A stretch of DNA of 17,945 bases. Source: Fibrobacter sp. UBA4375 (GTDB lineage Bacteria; Fibrobacterota; Fibrobacteria; Fibrobacterales; Fibrobacteraceae). Where the stretch lies: assembly GCA_002391195.1 (NCBI GenBank), contig DGRZ01000024.1, positions 1 through 17,945 of the forward strand. Reading direction: 5' to 3'. A program made the translations under genes and the position numbers. This document shows positions 11,242 to 17,945 of this stretch, one piece after another. Every line of letters starts with the position of its first letter. Positions within the stretch are counted from its first letter, which is position 1. The notes under the pieces are model-generated. The model saw nothing but the letters and a program-made list of their open reading frames with translations. It searched no databases and was not told where the DNA came from.

Positions 11242-13914
11242 ATGAACAAACATAAATTTGGAATGCGGGAATTTATCATTCTCCTTGTAATAGCACTTTC
11301 GGCCTATACCGTGTGGCCCTCTATCCAGGTCCACTCCAGGAAGGGCGACGAGAAGAAGGCTTTCCTTAAGGAAAATCCGAAACTGGGCTCCAAGTCCATC
11401 AATTTCGGTCTGGACCTGGCCGGCGGTACCAGCATCACGCTGGAAATCGACAAGTCCGGCCTGAAGCCTAACGAGGACATCAAGGACATCCAGGCCCAGT
11501 CTCTGGAAATTATCCGTAACCGTGTGGACCAGTTCGGTCTTTCCGAACCCCAGATTTCCCCCTCCGGCGATGACCGCATCTTGGTGGAACTGGCCGGCGT
11601 GGACGACTCTACCGCCAAGTCCCTGGTGGGTTCTACCGCCAAGCTTGAATTCAAGATTTTGGCCGAATCCGAGAAGTTTACCCAGGTGGTTGGCCTTATC
11701 GACCAGTACCTGACCCGTCAGACTACCGACATCGTGGCTGACTCCGCTGCAACGGACTCTACGGCTGCCGCCAAGGATTCTACCGTGGCCGCCGCCGACA
11801 GCGCCAAGCCTGCCGCTAACGCTGCCGACACTGCGAAGGCCCTTTCCGACGACGAACTTTTGGGCAAGGCTCCTGCTGCCGAAGTTGCTGCCACCGATTC
11901 TGCCAAGGAAGCCGCTCCTGCCGAGGGTGAACCTGCTGGCGAGGTCGGAACTGCCCTCAGCGCCTATTACCTGTCCTTCGGTAACGGCGGCTTTATCGCC
12001 GAGGAGAACATCGAAAAGGTGAAGAAGCTCCTGGAGACCGAAGGTGTCCAGAAGCTGATTCCCCGCGACGTGAACTTTGCCTTCGGCAGCGGTCTCGAAC
12101 CGGTGCAGCGCGGCTCCAAGATCAAGGCCAAGCGCCTCTACTTGCTCAAGCGCCGTGCCGAAATGGGCGGCGACGATATCGTTGGTGCCCGTCCCTATCG
12201 TGTAAGCGACGGTACCAACGCCGGTGAAGTGGCCGTTTCCCTGAAGTTCGGCGGTATCGGTCCCAAGAAGTTCTCCGCCGTCACGGCTGCCAACATCGGC
12301 AAGCAGATGGCCATCGTTCTCGACAACCAGGTGATTTCTGCCCCGGTGATTCGTGACCGTATCCCCAACGGCGATGCCCAGATTACCGGTCTTGACGACA
12401 TGGCCGAGGCGAACCGTCTGGCGGTGGTTCTCCGTGCCGGCGCCCTCAAGGCTCCTATGAAGATTATCGAAAGCCGCAGCGTGGGTGCTACCCTCGGCGA
12501 AGAAAACATCGTCCAGGGCTTCGGCTCCGGTGCTATCGGCCTTATCCTCTGCTTGGTGTTCATGGTGGCCTACTACCGTCTGGGCGGCCTTATCGCCAGC
12601 TTCGGCATGGTCATCAACACTCTCGTGACCGCCGCCGTGATGTCCGTGTTCAACGCCACCCTGACGCTTCCCGGTATTGCCGGTTTCATCTTGGTGGTGG
12701 GTATGTCTCTCGACGCCAACGTGATTATCTACGAACGTATCCGTGAAGAACTGAAGAACGGCCTTACCGCCCGCGCCGCCGTGGCCAAGGGTTACGAACG
12801 GGCCTTCAGCGCCATCTTGGACTCCAACTTGACCACCGTGCTTACCGGTCTTATCCTCTACAAGATTGGTACCGGTTCCGTGAAGGGTTTCGGTCTCACG
12901 CTGACTATCGGTATCTTGACCTCCCTCTTCTGCGCCATCACCGTGACCCGCGCTATCCTCGACTGGCGTCTTGCCAAGGCCGACAGGACTACGCTCTCTA
13001 TCGGTAACGGCTTCAAGGCCATCAACGAGGCTAACCTCCAGATTATTCCGAACCGCCGTCGTTTCGGCCTGATTTCTACTGTCCTGATTATCGCCTCCAT
13101 CGCCTGCATCGCCGTGAAGGGATTCGACTTCAGCATCGACTTCACCGGTGGCCAGGTCTATACCGTACAGTACCAGGATGACGGCAAGCACGAGAAGGAC
13201 CTGAGCGGAGCTCTCTCTGCGGCAGGCATCGACGGTGCGAAAGTTCGCACCCTGGGCGGAACCTCTGCCAATTCCTACCAGATTAGCATGCGCGCCTCCG
13301 ACGACGTGAAATTCGAAGACAAGATGGCCGAAGCCTTTGCCAAGGCAGGCCAGAAGTGCGAAATCGTGGCCAAGGACAACGTGGGCCCCACCATCGGTAA
13401 GGAACTCCGTTTCAACGCTATCTTGTCTGTAATTCTCGCCTGGCTCGGCATTCTGCTCTACGTGTGGTTCCGGTTCGGCAAGTTCGGTCTCGGCTTCGGT
13501 GTGGCGGCGGTGCTTGGCCTGGTCCACGACACCATCATCACCCTGGGCTTCATCTCGGCCTTCAGCCTGTCTTTCGACGGAGCCCTGATTGCCTCGCTCT
13601 TGACCATGATCGGTTACTCCGTGAACGACACCATCGTGAACTTCGACCGTATCCGTGAAAATACCGCCGTGTTCGGCTCCGGCAACTTCGCAGAGACCAT
13701 CAACAAGTCTCTGAACCAGTGCTTCAGCCGCACCATGGTGACCTCCCTCACCACCTTGTTCGTGTGCGTGATCCTCGCCGTGAAGGGCGGTTCCTCCATC
13801 CGCGACTTCGGCCTGGTGCAGTGCTTCGGCATTCTCATCGGTACCTACTCTTCTGTGTGCATCTGCTCTCCCATCGTTCTCTGGTGGAGCAAGAAGTTCA
13901 AGAAGGGCGTGTAA
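11242..13914 (+). CDS. secDF: SecD-SecF fusion, Sec translocon accessory protein
   Basis: This 890-residue inner-membrane protein uses the proton gradient to help pull exported proteins through SecYEG. TM1 is at residues ~9-27, then the periplasmic P1 domain starting SINFGLDLAGGTSITLEID. The SecD membrane half has the TM4 motif GMSLDANVIIYERIREE (D491). The SecF half starts near residue 605, with FDFSIDFTGG and YSVNDTIVNFDRIREN (D796). Both halves carry the usual acidic/Arg motifs, so the fusion looks active. Residues ~165-236, within P1, are an Ala/Asp/Ser/Lys-rich low-complexity insert. AGGG stands seven bases before the ATG. It is flanked by inverted copies of the GC-rich hairpin element and ends with an intrinsic terminator, so it is probably transcribed alone. 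Confidence 0.97.
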   Translation: MNKHKFGMREFIILLVIALSAYTVWPSIQVHSRKGDEKKAFLKENPKLGSKSINFGLDLAGGTSITLEIDKSGLKPNEDIKDIQAQSLEIIRNRVDQFGLSEPQISPSGDDRILVELAGVDDSTAKSLVGSTAKLEFKILAESEKFTQVVGLIDQYLTRQTTDIVADSAATDSTAAAKDSTVAAADSAKPAANAADTAKALSDDELLGKAPAAEVAATDSAKEAAPAEGEPAGEVGTALSAYYLSFGNGGFIAEENIEKVKKLLETEGVQKLIPRDVNFAFGSGLEPVQRGSKIKAKRLYLLKRRAEMGGDDIVGARPYRVSDGTNAGEVAVSLKFGGIGPKKFSAVTAANIGKQMAIVLDNQVISAPVIRDRIPNGDAQITGLDDMAEANRLAVVLRAGALKAPMKIIESRSVGATLGEENIVQGFGSGAIGLILCLVFMVAYYRLGGLIASFGMVINTLVTAAVMSVFNATLTLPGIAGFILVVGMSLDANVIIYERIREELKNGLTARAAVAKGYERAFSAILDSNLTTVLTGLILYKIGTGSVKGFGLTLTIGILTSLFCAITVTRAILDWRLAKADRTTLSIGNGFKAINEANLQIIPNRRRFGLISTVLIIASIACIAVKGFDFSIDFTGGQVYTVQYQDDGKHEKDLSGALSAAGIDGAKVRTLGGTSANSYQISMRASDDVKFEDKMAEAFAKAGQKCEIVAKDNVGPTIGKELRFNAILSVILAWLGILLYVWFRFGKFGLGFGVAAVLGLVHDTIITLGFISAFSLSFDGALIASLLTMIGYSVNDTIVNFDRIRENTAVFGSGNFAETINKSLNQCFSRTMVTSLTTLFVCVILAVKGGSSIRDFGLVQCFGILIGTYSSVCICSPIVLWWSKKFKKGV

Positions 13915-13923
13915 TACCTAAGT

Positions 13924-13958
13924 GTCATCCTGAGTGGCGAAAGCCGCGAAGGATCCAG
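13924..13958 (+). repeat. Dispersed GTCATCCTGA...GGATCCAG repeat
   Basis: GTCATCCTGAGTGGCGAAAG then CCGCGAAGGATCCAG follows the secDF stop. Related copies are at 15868-15898 (plus) and 15981-16005 (minus), with remnants near 785 and 14815. All lie between genes. The ends GGATCC and GGATGA/TCATCC give the unit a weakly palindromic shape. Confidence 0.75.
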
Positions 13959-13970
13959 TCCTGAATTTTA

Positions 13971-14000
13971 TCCCTGGCCTCGGCCGGGGATTTCTTTTTT
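13971..14000 (+). terminator. Intrinsic terminator of secDF
   Basis: TCCCTGGCCTCGGCCGGGGA folds into a strong stem with one T-G opposition, followed by TTTCTTTTTT. It stands 57 bases after the secDF stop. Confidence 0.85.
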
Positions 14001-14009
14001 ATATACAAA

Positions 14010-14131
14010 GGGGGAGGCCTCCCCCTGCTTGCAGCCTTGGCGATTAGGCAGATGCCGACAGTGTCTCCGACGGCCTCGCCAAGTCTTCCAGCACCCCCTC
14101 TCCTAGGGGCTTCGCCCCTAAAACCCCTTAA
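14010..14131 (-). repeat. GC-rich multi-hairpin element, copy B (inverted)
   Basis: Read on the minus strand it has the same order as copy A: TAGGGGCGAAGCCCCTA, AGGAGAGGGGG, a long stem (CTTGGCGA pairing with TCGCCAAG, about 40 bases apart), and a final perfect palindrome GGGGGAGGCCTCCCCC (14010-14025) followed by TTTGTATAT. With copy A it brackets secDF in opposite orientation. Confidence 0.65.
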
Positions 14132-14340
14132 AATAATCCGAGTCTCAAGGGCACAGTCGCCTGCAAAAAAGACCGTCAGTCGCGCCTTCACTTCGTTCGT
14201 CGCTACCCTCCGGATTTTTTGCCTAGCAACTATGCCCTCTCGCCTCGCAAAAAGGGTTTCGCTACGCAGGAGGTTGCTCGGTCACGGTGTTCCCTCGCAA
14301 CCACAAGCGGCTTTATAAAGATGTTTGAAAGATTTGTGAA
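14132..14340. other. Intergenic region without recognisable gene
   Basis: Mixed-composition DNA with phrases such as CTTCACTTCGTTCGTCGCTA and CGCCTCGCAAAAAGGGTTTC, of the kind seen in the variable parts of the composite repeats. The open frames that cross it lack ribosome-binding sites and protein-like composition. I see no RNA gene. Confidence 0.5.
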
Positions 14341-14628
14341 TTACTTTGAGTGTATTCTGATGTACATGCAGGCGTCAATAAGACATGACCACTCTTTTTC
14401 GCGGCAATTGTAATTGGAAAAAACAGAATCTGCATATGCTCTCTTACGAGGTTCGGTGGTGGGACTGCTGCCGTCACACGTAAAGTCGTTTTCCACATAT
14501 TTCATACATTCGTTGTAAAGTTTTTCTCTAGATTCAGGTTCTGAGTAACTGTCGGAATCATTAGAATTGTTGTCAGAACAAGCAATCAGCGTTAATGAGA
14601 AAAACAACAAAAAGAAAAATTTTTTCAT
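14341..14628 (-). CDS. Small hypothetical lipoprotein (95 aa)
   Basis: The signal MKKFFFLLFFSLTLIAC has lipobox LIAC (lipidation at C17), followed by an Asn/Ser/Asp-rich linker (SDNNSNDSDSYSEPESRE). The short mature domain has five Cys residues (NECMKY, DFTCDG, YNCREKEWSCLIDAC), so it is probably disulphide-bonded outside the inner membrane. The ATG at 14628 has GAGG seven bases upstream. A diverged punctuation repeat (14652-14685) lies 24-57 bases upstream. Its ATG opens an overlapping 31-codon ORF in another frame (MSRGKVQYHKRII...). The protein family is not recognised. It stands alone between secDF and corA, opposite to both. Confidence 0.75.
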   Translation of the reverse strand: MKKFFFLLFFSLTLIACSDNNSNDSDSYSEPESREKLYNECMKYVENDFTCDGSSPTTEPRKRAYADSVFSNYNCREKEWSCLIDACMYIRIHSK

Positions 14629-14651
14629 AGATTATCCTCTTATGATATTGC

Positions 14652-14685
14652 ACTTTTCCGCGACTCATAAGGGGCCCTTATAGGT
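14652..14685 (-). repeat. Diverged punctuation repeat 8
   Basis: Minus strand: CCTATAAGGGCCCCTTATGA then GTCGCGGAAAAGT. It keeps the order of the array repeats: TATA, purine-rich AAGGG, CC-rich stretch, TTATGAG, then an A-run. It is more palindromic than they are (ATAAGGG C CCCTTAT). It lies upstream of a lone lipoprotein gene about 4 kb outside the array. Confidence 0.65.
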
Positions 14686-14736
14686 TCGACCTTTTGTATA
14701 TACACTCTTTTATTTGAAAGTGCAAGTGTTTTACCA

Positions 14737-14765
14737 ACCCCTAGCCCCTAGATCCTAGCCCCTAT
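14737..14765. repeat. ATCCTAGCCCCTAG dispersed repeat
   Basis: AACCCCTAGCCCCTAGATCC followed by TAGCCCCTA is the same family as the tandem array at 813-904, and recurs 100 bases downstream. Confidence 0.75.
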
Positions 14766-14838
14766 TTTCAAGCGGATTTTCGCCTTGGTTCGGCATTGCT
14801 CACCACAGGACGCGAGGATGACACCTCTTGAGACCAAG

Positions 14839-14873
14839 CATCCTAACCCCTAGCCCCTAGATCCTAGCCCCTT
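14839..14873. repeat. ATCCTAGCCCCTAG dispersed repeat
   Basis: CATCCTAACCCCTAGCCCCT followed by AGATCCTAGCCCC is a near copy of 14737-14765. It ends just before the corA promoter element, as the copy at 813-904 ends just before that of malQ. Confidence 0.75.
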
Positions 14874-14877
14874 TTTC

Positions 14878-14885
14878 TATATTTA
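14878..14885 (+). promoter_or_regulatory. TAnnTTTG-like -7 element of corA
   Basis: TATATTTA lies 26 bases before the corA ATG, directly after the ATCCTAGCCCC repeat. It fits the pattern seen before malQ and secDF. Confidence 0.45.
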
Positions 14886-14911
14886 CCCCCGTTCGATAAA
14901 AGGGGGCGCCT

Positions 14912-15844
14912 ATGCTCAAGTATTACAAAATCGAAGCCGGTCGCCTGGCGGTCGCACCCAACGAAGATGCCGCCGACATCGTGATGATGGGCTCCCTCAG
15001 CCAGGAACAGCGCAGCGTCCTGGTCAAGGAATACGAGATTACCGAACATACCATCGCCTCCGCATTCGACTCCGACGAGCTTTCTCGTATCGAATACGAC
15101 GACGATTTCACCACCATCGTGTTCAAGAAGCCCAAGAACTATTCCGCCGCCGACAACTTCCAGTTCCGGGTGGAATCCTTCGGCATCTTCATCTTCAAGG
15201 ACTGGGTGCTGCTCCTGACCGACAGCGACATCCCGGTGATGGACGAAAAGCGTTTCTCGAAAATCGACAGCCTGAACACCTTCGTGCTGAAGGTCTTGAG
15301 CTACGCTATCTACCATTTTAACGAACACCTGAAAATCATCAACCGCATCAACGACGATCTGGAACAGCGGCTCAACACCTCCATGGAGAACAAGTACCTG
15401 CTTTCCATGTTCAGCCTGAACAAGGGCTTGATCTACTACGTGAGCGCCTTGAACAGTAACGATACCCTTTTGAAGAAACTCCAGATGGGTCGCAGCCTCA
15501 ACTGGACCGAGGCCGAACGGGAACTGCTGGAAGACATCCAGATTGAAAACGGCCAGAGCCTGCAACAGGCCAACATCTACGCCAACATCTTGACGTCCAT
15601 GATGGATGCCCGCGCAAGCGTCATCAACAACAACTTGAACCAGTTGATGAAGAACTTGACCATCGTGACGATCTCCATATCGCTCCCGACGTTCTTCGCC
15701 AGTTTGTTCGGCATGAACGTGCAACTGCCCTTCGGCATGAACGGCGACGCCACCGTGGGTTCGCCCATGACTTTCTGGGCCGTTATCGCCGTGTGTATCC
15801 TGTCGGTGGTGCTGTTCCTCGGCTTCTGGATTCGACGGAAATAG
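14912..15844 (+). CDS. corA: CorA-family Mg2+ transporter
   Basis: This 310-residue inner-membrane channel for Mg2+ (possibly Co2+/Ni2+) is expected to form a pentamer. The soluble N-terminal domain (residues 1-~240) ends in the long stalk helix (RASVINNNLNQLMKNLTIVT). TM1 (~249-267) ends in the family signature GMN at residues 267-269. TM2 (~285-306) is followed by the basic tail IRRK. A second GMN occurs at 275-277, in the external loop where CorA usually has an acidic (MPEL-like) segment. AGGGGG stands six bases before the ATG. The gene appears to be monocistronic, with dispersed repeats on both sides. Confidence 0.93.
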   Translation: MLKYYKIEAGRLAVAPNEDAADIVMMGSLSQEQRSVLVKEYEITEHTIASAFDSDELSRIEYDDDFTTIVFKKPKNYSAADNFQFRVESFGIFIFKDWVLLLTDSDIPVMDEKRFSKIDSLNTFVLKVLSYAIYHFNEHLKIINRINDDLEQRLNTSMENKYLLSMFSLNKGLIYYVSALNSNDTLLKKLQMGRSLNWTEAERELLEDIQIENGQSLQQANIYANILTSMMDARASVINNNLNQLMKNLTIVTISISLPTFFASLFGMNVQLPFGMNGDATVGSPMTFWAVIAVCILSVVLFLGFWIRRK

Positions 15845-15945
15845 TCGTGAGTCGTGAGTGGTGAGTCGTCATCCTGAGCCGCTAGGCGAAGGATCCAGGC
15901 TTACAATTCTGAACTAGATCCTAGCCCAAAGAGCTTAAGAATTGT
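15844..15945. repeat. Cluster of short repeats after corA
   Basis: Overlapping GTCGTGA direct repeats (15844-15868) run into a GTCATCCTGAG...GGATCCAG unit (15868-15898), then an 8-bp inverted repeat ACAATTCT (15903-15910) / AGAATTGT (15938-15945) that encloses a CTAGATCCTAGCCC unit (15914-15927). A third ACAATTCT is at 15963-15970. No gene is seen in 15845-16019. Confidence 0.7.
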
Positions 15946-16002
15946 AGAGCAACAAGTTGCTAACAATTCTATATCACTACGCCTGACGGCTCCGTTCAGG
16001 AT

Positions 16003-16021
16003 GACGCTGCGCGACAGCGTC
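16003..16021 (-). terminator. Perfect hairpin at the end of the polyprenyl synthase gene
   Basis: GACGCTG (16015-16021, minus strand) and CAGCGTC (16003-16009) form a 7-bp GC-rich stem with a 5-base loop, starting within the TGA stop codon. No T tract follows, so it may act as a weak or factor-dependent terminator or as an mRNA 3' stabiliser. It joins a GTCATCCTGA-type repeat (15981-16005). Confidence 0.45.
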
Positions 16022-17024
16022 AATTCCCTCTATCGCTCATGCTGGCGAACATGGCGACAATCTCGTCGGTAAATTTGCTGTTGGGCAACGTCTGTGCGAT
16101 TTCAAGTGCCTTTTCCAGATGGTTCTGTGCCGTGGCCTTCGCCTTGTCGAATGCCCCCTTGACGCTCAGCTTTTCCTTGATTTGCGCAGGAATATTGTCT
16201 TCGGAGGCCCGCTTGATCAGGTCTTCCATTTCACACCGCTCCTCGACAGAACTGCTATCGAAATAGTACAGCAGGGGGAGCGTAATGAGCCCGTTAGAAA
16301 GGTCGGTAAACTTGGCCTTGTCCAGGTTCTTGGAACCGTAGCCGTAGTCCAGCAGGTCATCGATAATCTGGAAGGCGATGCCGAAGTGGCTTCCCATTTC
16401 GGCGCATTTGTCCACCATAGGCTTGTCGAACCCGGCAAGAATGGCCCCGATTTTGGCAGCGGCGTTAATCAGGGCCGCGGTCTTTCCGTCGATAATCCGA
16501 TTGTAGGTCTCAAAGGAAAGTTGCATGTCGCCGCAGTGGTCCAGCTCCAGGATTTCTCCGGCAATCAGCTGGTCTGCCGCCTGGGAGAGGATTACGGGAA
16601 TGTCCCGTTCCGTCTCTTCGATAACGCTCTGCATGGACTGGGAAAGCACGTAGTCGCCAATGAGAACGGCCACCTGGGTGCCCCATTCCTTGTGTGCCGT
16701 TTTTTGCCCGCGCCGGACTTCGGTGTCGTCGATAATGTCGTCGTGAACAAGGCTTGCGCTGTGCAACAGTTCAATGCCCGCGCAGGCGTGGGCCACCCGG
16801 TCAACGTCAACAGTAGATTTTCCGCAGTTGGCGATAAGGCAAAGCAGGGTAGAGCGGATGCGCTTTCCCTTCTTCTGGAAAAGGGCGGCAAGTCTGTCCG
16901 AAATTCCAGCCGGTGCGTTCTTGGCCACGTTCAAGATGACCTGCTCCGTCAGGGCAAGCTGGTCCTGGACCAGTTCTCGCGCCTGGCCCAGTACGGTCTG
17001 GAAGTCAGCCTTGTTCAGGTTCAT
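16020..17024 (-). CDS. Polyprenyl (long-chain isoprenyl) diphosphate synthase
   Basis: This 334-residue soluble enzyme extends an allylic diphosphate with isopentenyl diphosphate to give a long chain for quinones or similar lipids. The first Asp-rich motif is DDIID at 95-99 (SLVHDDIIDDTEVRRG) and the second is DDLLD at 222-226 (FQIIDDLLDYG). The basic IPP-binding stretch KKGKRIRS is at 51-58. GDYVLSQSM and LITLPLLYYF also match the IspB/HepT-type trans-prenyltransferases. Chain length cannot be read reliably from the sequence, so I give no ispB symbol. The ATG at 17024 is three bases past the gyrB stop with no clear ribosome-binding site, so translational coupling within an operon is likely. 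Confidence 0.93.
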   Translation of the reverse strand: MNLNKADFQTVLGQARELVQDQLALTEQVILNVAKNAPAGISDRLAALFQKKGKRIRSTLLCLIANCGKSTVDVDRVAHACAGIELLHSASLVHDDIIDDTEVRRGQKTAHKEWGTQVAVLIGDYVLSQSMQSVIEETERDIPVILSQAADQLIAGEILELDHCGDMQLSFETYNRIIDGKTAALINAAAKIGAILAGFDKPMVDKCAEMGSHFGIAFQIIDDLLDYGYGSKNLDKAKFTDLSNGLITLPLLYYFDSSSVEERCEMEDLIKRASEDNIPAQIKEKLSVKGAFDKAKATAQNHLEKALEIAQTLPNSKFTDEIVAMFASMSDRGN

Positions 17025-17027
17025 GGC

Positions 17028-17945
17028 CTAGATGTCCAGGTCCTTCAGGACCTTGTAGGCGTTGGTTTCGATGAACTTGCGGCGGGGTTCCACGTCTTCG
17101 CCCATGAGCATGCTGAAAATCTGGTCGGCCAGCACGCCATCTTCCACGTAGCACTGCTTCAAGAAACGCCTGGATGGGTCCATGGTGGTTTCGTTCAGCT
17201 GTTCCGGGGACATTTCGCCAAGACCTTTGAATCGGTTGATGGTAACGTTCTTCTTGTCCTCGATTTCGGCCATGGCCTTGTCCTTGTCGTTTTCGTCGAA
17301 AAGGTAGCGTTCCTTCTGGCCCACTTTCAGCTTGTACAGGGGTGGCATGGCGAGGAAAATATGGCCTTCGTCAATGAGGGGCCGCATGTAGCGGAAGAAG
17401 AAGGTCAGGAGCAAAGTCTGGATATGGGAACCGTCCACATCGGCATCGGTCATGATGATAATTTTGTGGTAGCGGAGCTTCTCGATTTTGAATTCGGTGC
17501 CGATACCCGTGCCGATGGCGTTCACCAGGTTCTGGATTTCTTCGGTGTCCAGCACGCGGTGGAGGCTAGCCTTCTCCACGTTCAGGATTTTTCCGCGGAT
17601 GGGTAGAATCGCCTGGAATTCGCGGTTACGGCCCATCTTGGCAGAACCGCCAGCGGAGTCACCTTCCACGATGAACATTTCGCATTCCTTGGGGTCGCGG
17701 CTACTGCAGTCGGCCAGCTTGCCCGGAAGTCCACCACTTTCAAGGATGTTCTTGCGGCGGGCGAGAGTGCGGGCCCGGTGGGCCGCTTCGCGGGCCACGG
17801 CGGCGTTATAGACCTTGTCGAGAATCACCTTGATGGCGGCCGGATTTTCCTGGAAGTATTCTTCCAGTTTGGCACCGAAGGCGCTGTTCACGTAGCTTGC
17901 GATTTCGGAGTTGCCCAGCTTGCGCTTGGTCTGGCCTTCGAACTG
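17028..17945 (-). CDS. gyrB: DNA gyrase subunit B, C-terminal part (partial)
   Basis: The frame is open to the right edge; 305 residues are visible, from QFEGQTKRKLGNSE to the end. The gene encodes the ATPase/Toprim subunit of type IIA topoisomerase. The Toprim domain is clear: catalytic Glu in IVEGDSAGGSAKMGRNRE and the Mg2+ site in MTDADVDGSHI. QAILPIRGKILNVEKA and INRFKGLGEMSPEQLNETTM follow, and the end RRKFIETNAYKVLKDLDI is typical of GyrB. ParE is the main alternative; the QFEGQTK and terminal (N/D)LDI patterns favour GyrB. The large insert seen in proteobacterial GyrB is absent in the visible part. The gene is followed 3 bases later by the prenyl synthase. Confidence 0.93.
   Translation of the reverse strand, partial: QFEGQTKRKLGNSEIASYVNSAFGAKLEEYFQENPAAIKVILDKVYNAAVAREAAHRARTLARRKNILESGGLPGKLADCSSRDPKECEMFIVEGDSAGGSAKMGRNREFQAILPIRGKILNVEKASLHRVLDTEEIQNLVNAIGTGIGTEFKIEKLRYHKIIIMTDADVDGSHIQTLLLTFFFRYMRPLIDEGHIFLAMPPLYKLKVGQKERYLFDENDKDKAMAEIEDKKNVTINRFKGLGEMSPEQLNETTMDPSRRFLKQCYVEDGVLADQIFSMLMGEDVEPRRKFIETNAYKVLKDLDI

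Noticed and set aside
11236..13527. 763-codon open frame antisense to secDF
   Set aside because: A shadow of the GC-rich, biased codons of secDF; composition (Gly/His/Val-rich) is not protein-like and secDF itself is unmistakable.
13925..14318. ORFs of 88 and 93 codons after secDF
   Set aside because: They cover the terminator, GTCATCC repeat and GC-rich hairpin element; Arg/Pro/Ala-rich translation of repeats.
16119..17606. 495-codon plus-strand frame across the prenyl synthase and gyrB
   Set aside because: Antisense to two clear conserved genes and spans their junction; no ribosome-binding site or recognisable motif.
1..17945. tRNA or rRNA genes
   Set aside because: No cloverleaf with a GTTCRANYC-type T loop and no rRNA-like conserved stretch was found by eye on either strand.

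Overview
The window looks like a chromosomal segment from a Fibrobacter-type bacterium (Fibrobacterota, FCB group). This is an inference from three things: a fused SecD-SecF protein, small lipoproteins with short Cys-terminated signal peptides, and TAnnTTTG-like promoter elements (as in Bacteroidota) ahead of several genes. No 16S or other decisive marker is present. Two kinds of DNA alternate. Core genes are GC-richer and well conserved. Between 4.25 and 10.98 kb lies a visibly AT-rich accessory island with every gene on the minus strand.

Left core (1-4244, plus strand): the C-terminal reactivation domain of cobalamin-dependent methionine synthase (cut by the window edge), then a 4-alpha-glucanotransferase (malQ, GH77) and a GH13 neopullulanase/cyclomaltodextrinase-like enzyme. 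The last two have no signal peptide and probably act together on intracellular glycogen or maltodextrin.

Accessory island (4255-10971): a YafQ/DinJ-type toxin-antitoxin pair with a palindromic operator; a truncated RhuM-family gene; two copies of a composite noncoding repeat (4885-5353 and 5878-7602), the second split by an intact 1372-bp IS256-family element with 8-bp target duplications; and an array of small, mostly unrecognised genes (7.6-10.8 kb). Seven near-identical ~35-bp repeats punctuate that array. Each repeat carries a stop codon, a Shine-Dalgarno-like AGGGG and an ATG(AGC) start. In the gene direction the array holds a gene remnant, a 58-aa protein, an 84-aa protein, a start-less fragment plus an overlapping lipoprotein, a second 84-aa paralogue, two related lipoproteins and a decapitated cassette. 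An eighth, diverged repeat precedes another small lipoprotein near 14.6 kb, so the element is not confined to the array. This repeat-punctuated array is the most interesting part of the window.

Right core: secDF (11242-13914) is flanked by two inverted copies of a GC-rich multi-hairpin element. Then come a lone small lipoprotein, a CorA-type Mg2+ transporter (plus strand), and a minus-strand gyrB-polyprenyl diphosphate synthase pair 3 bp apart, with gyrB cut by the right edge. Gaps between core genes hold dispersed short repeats (ATCCTAGCCCCTAG and GTCATCCTGA families).
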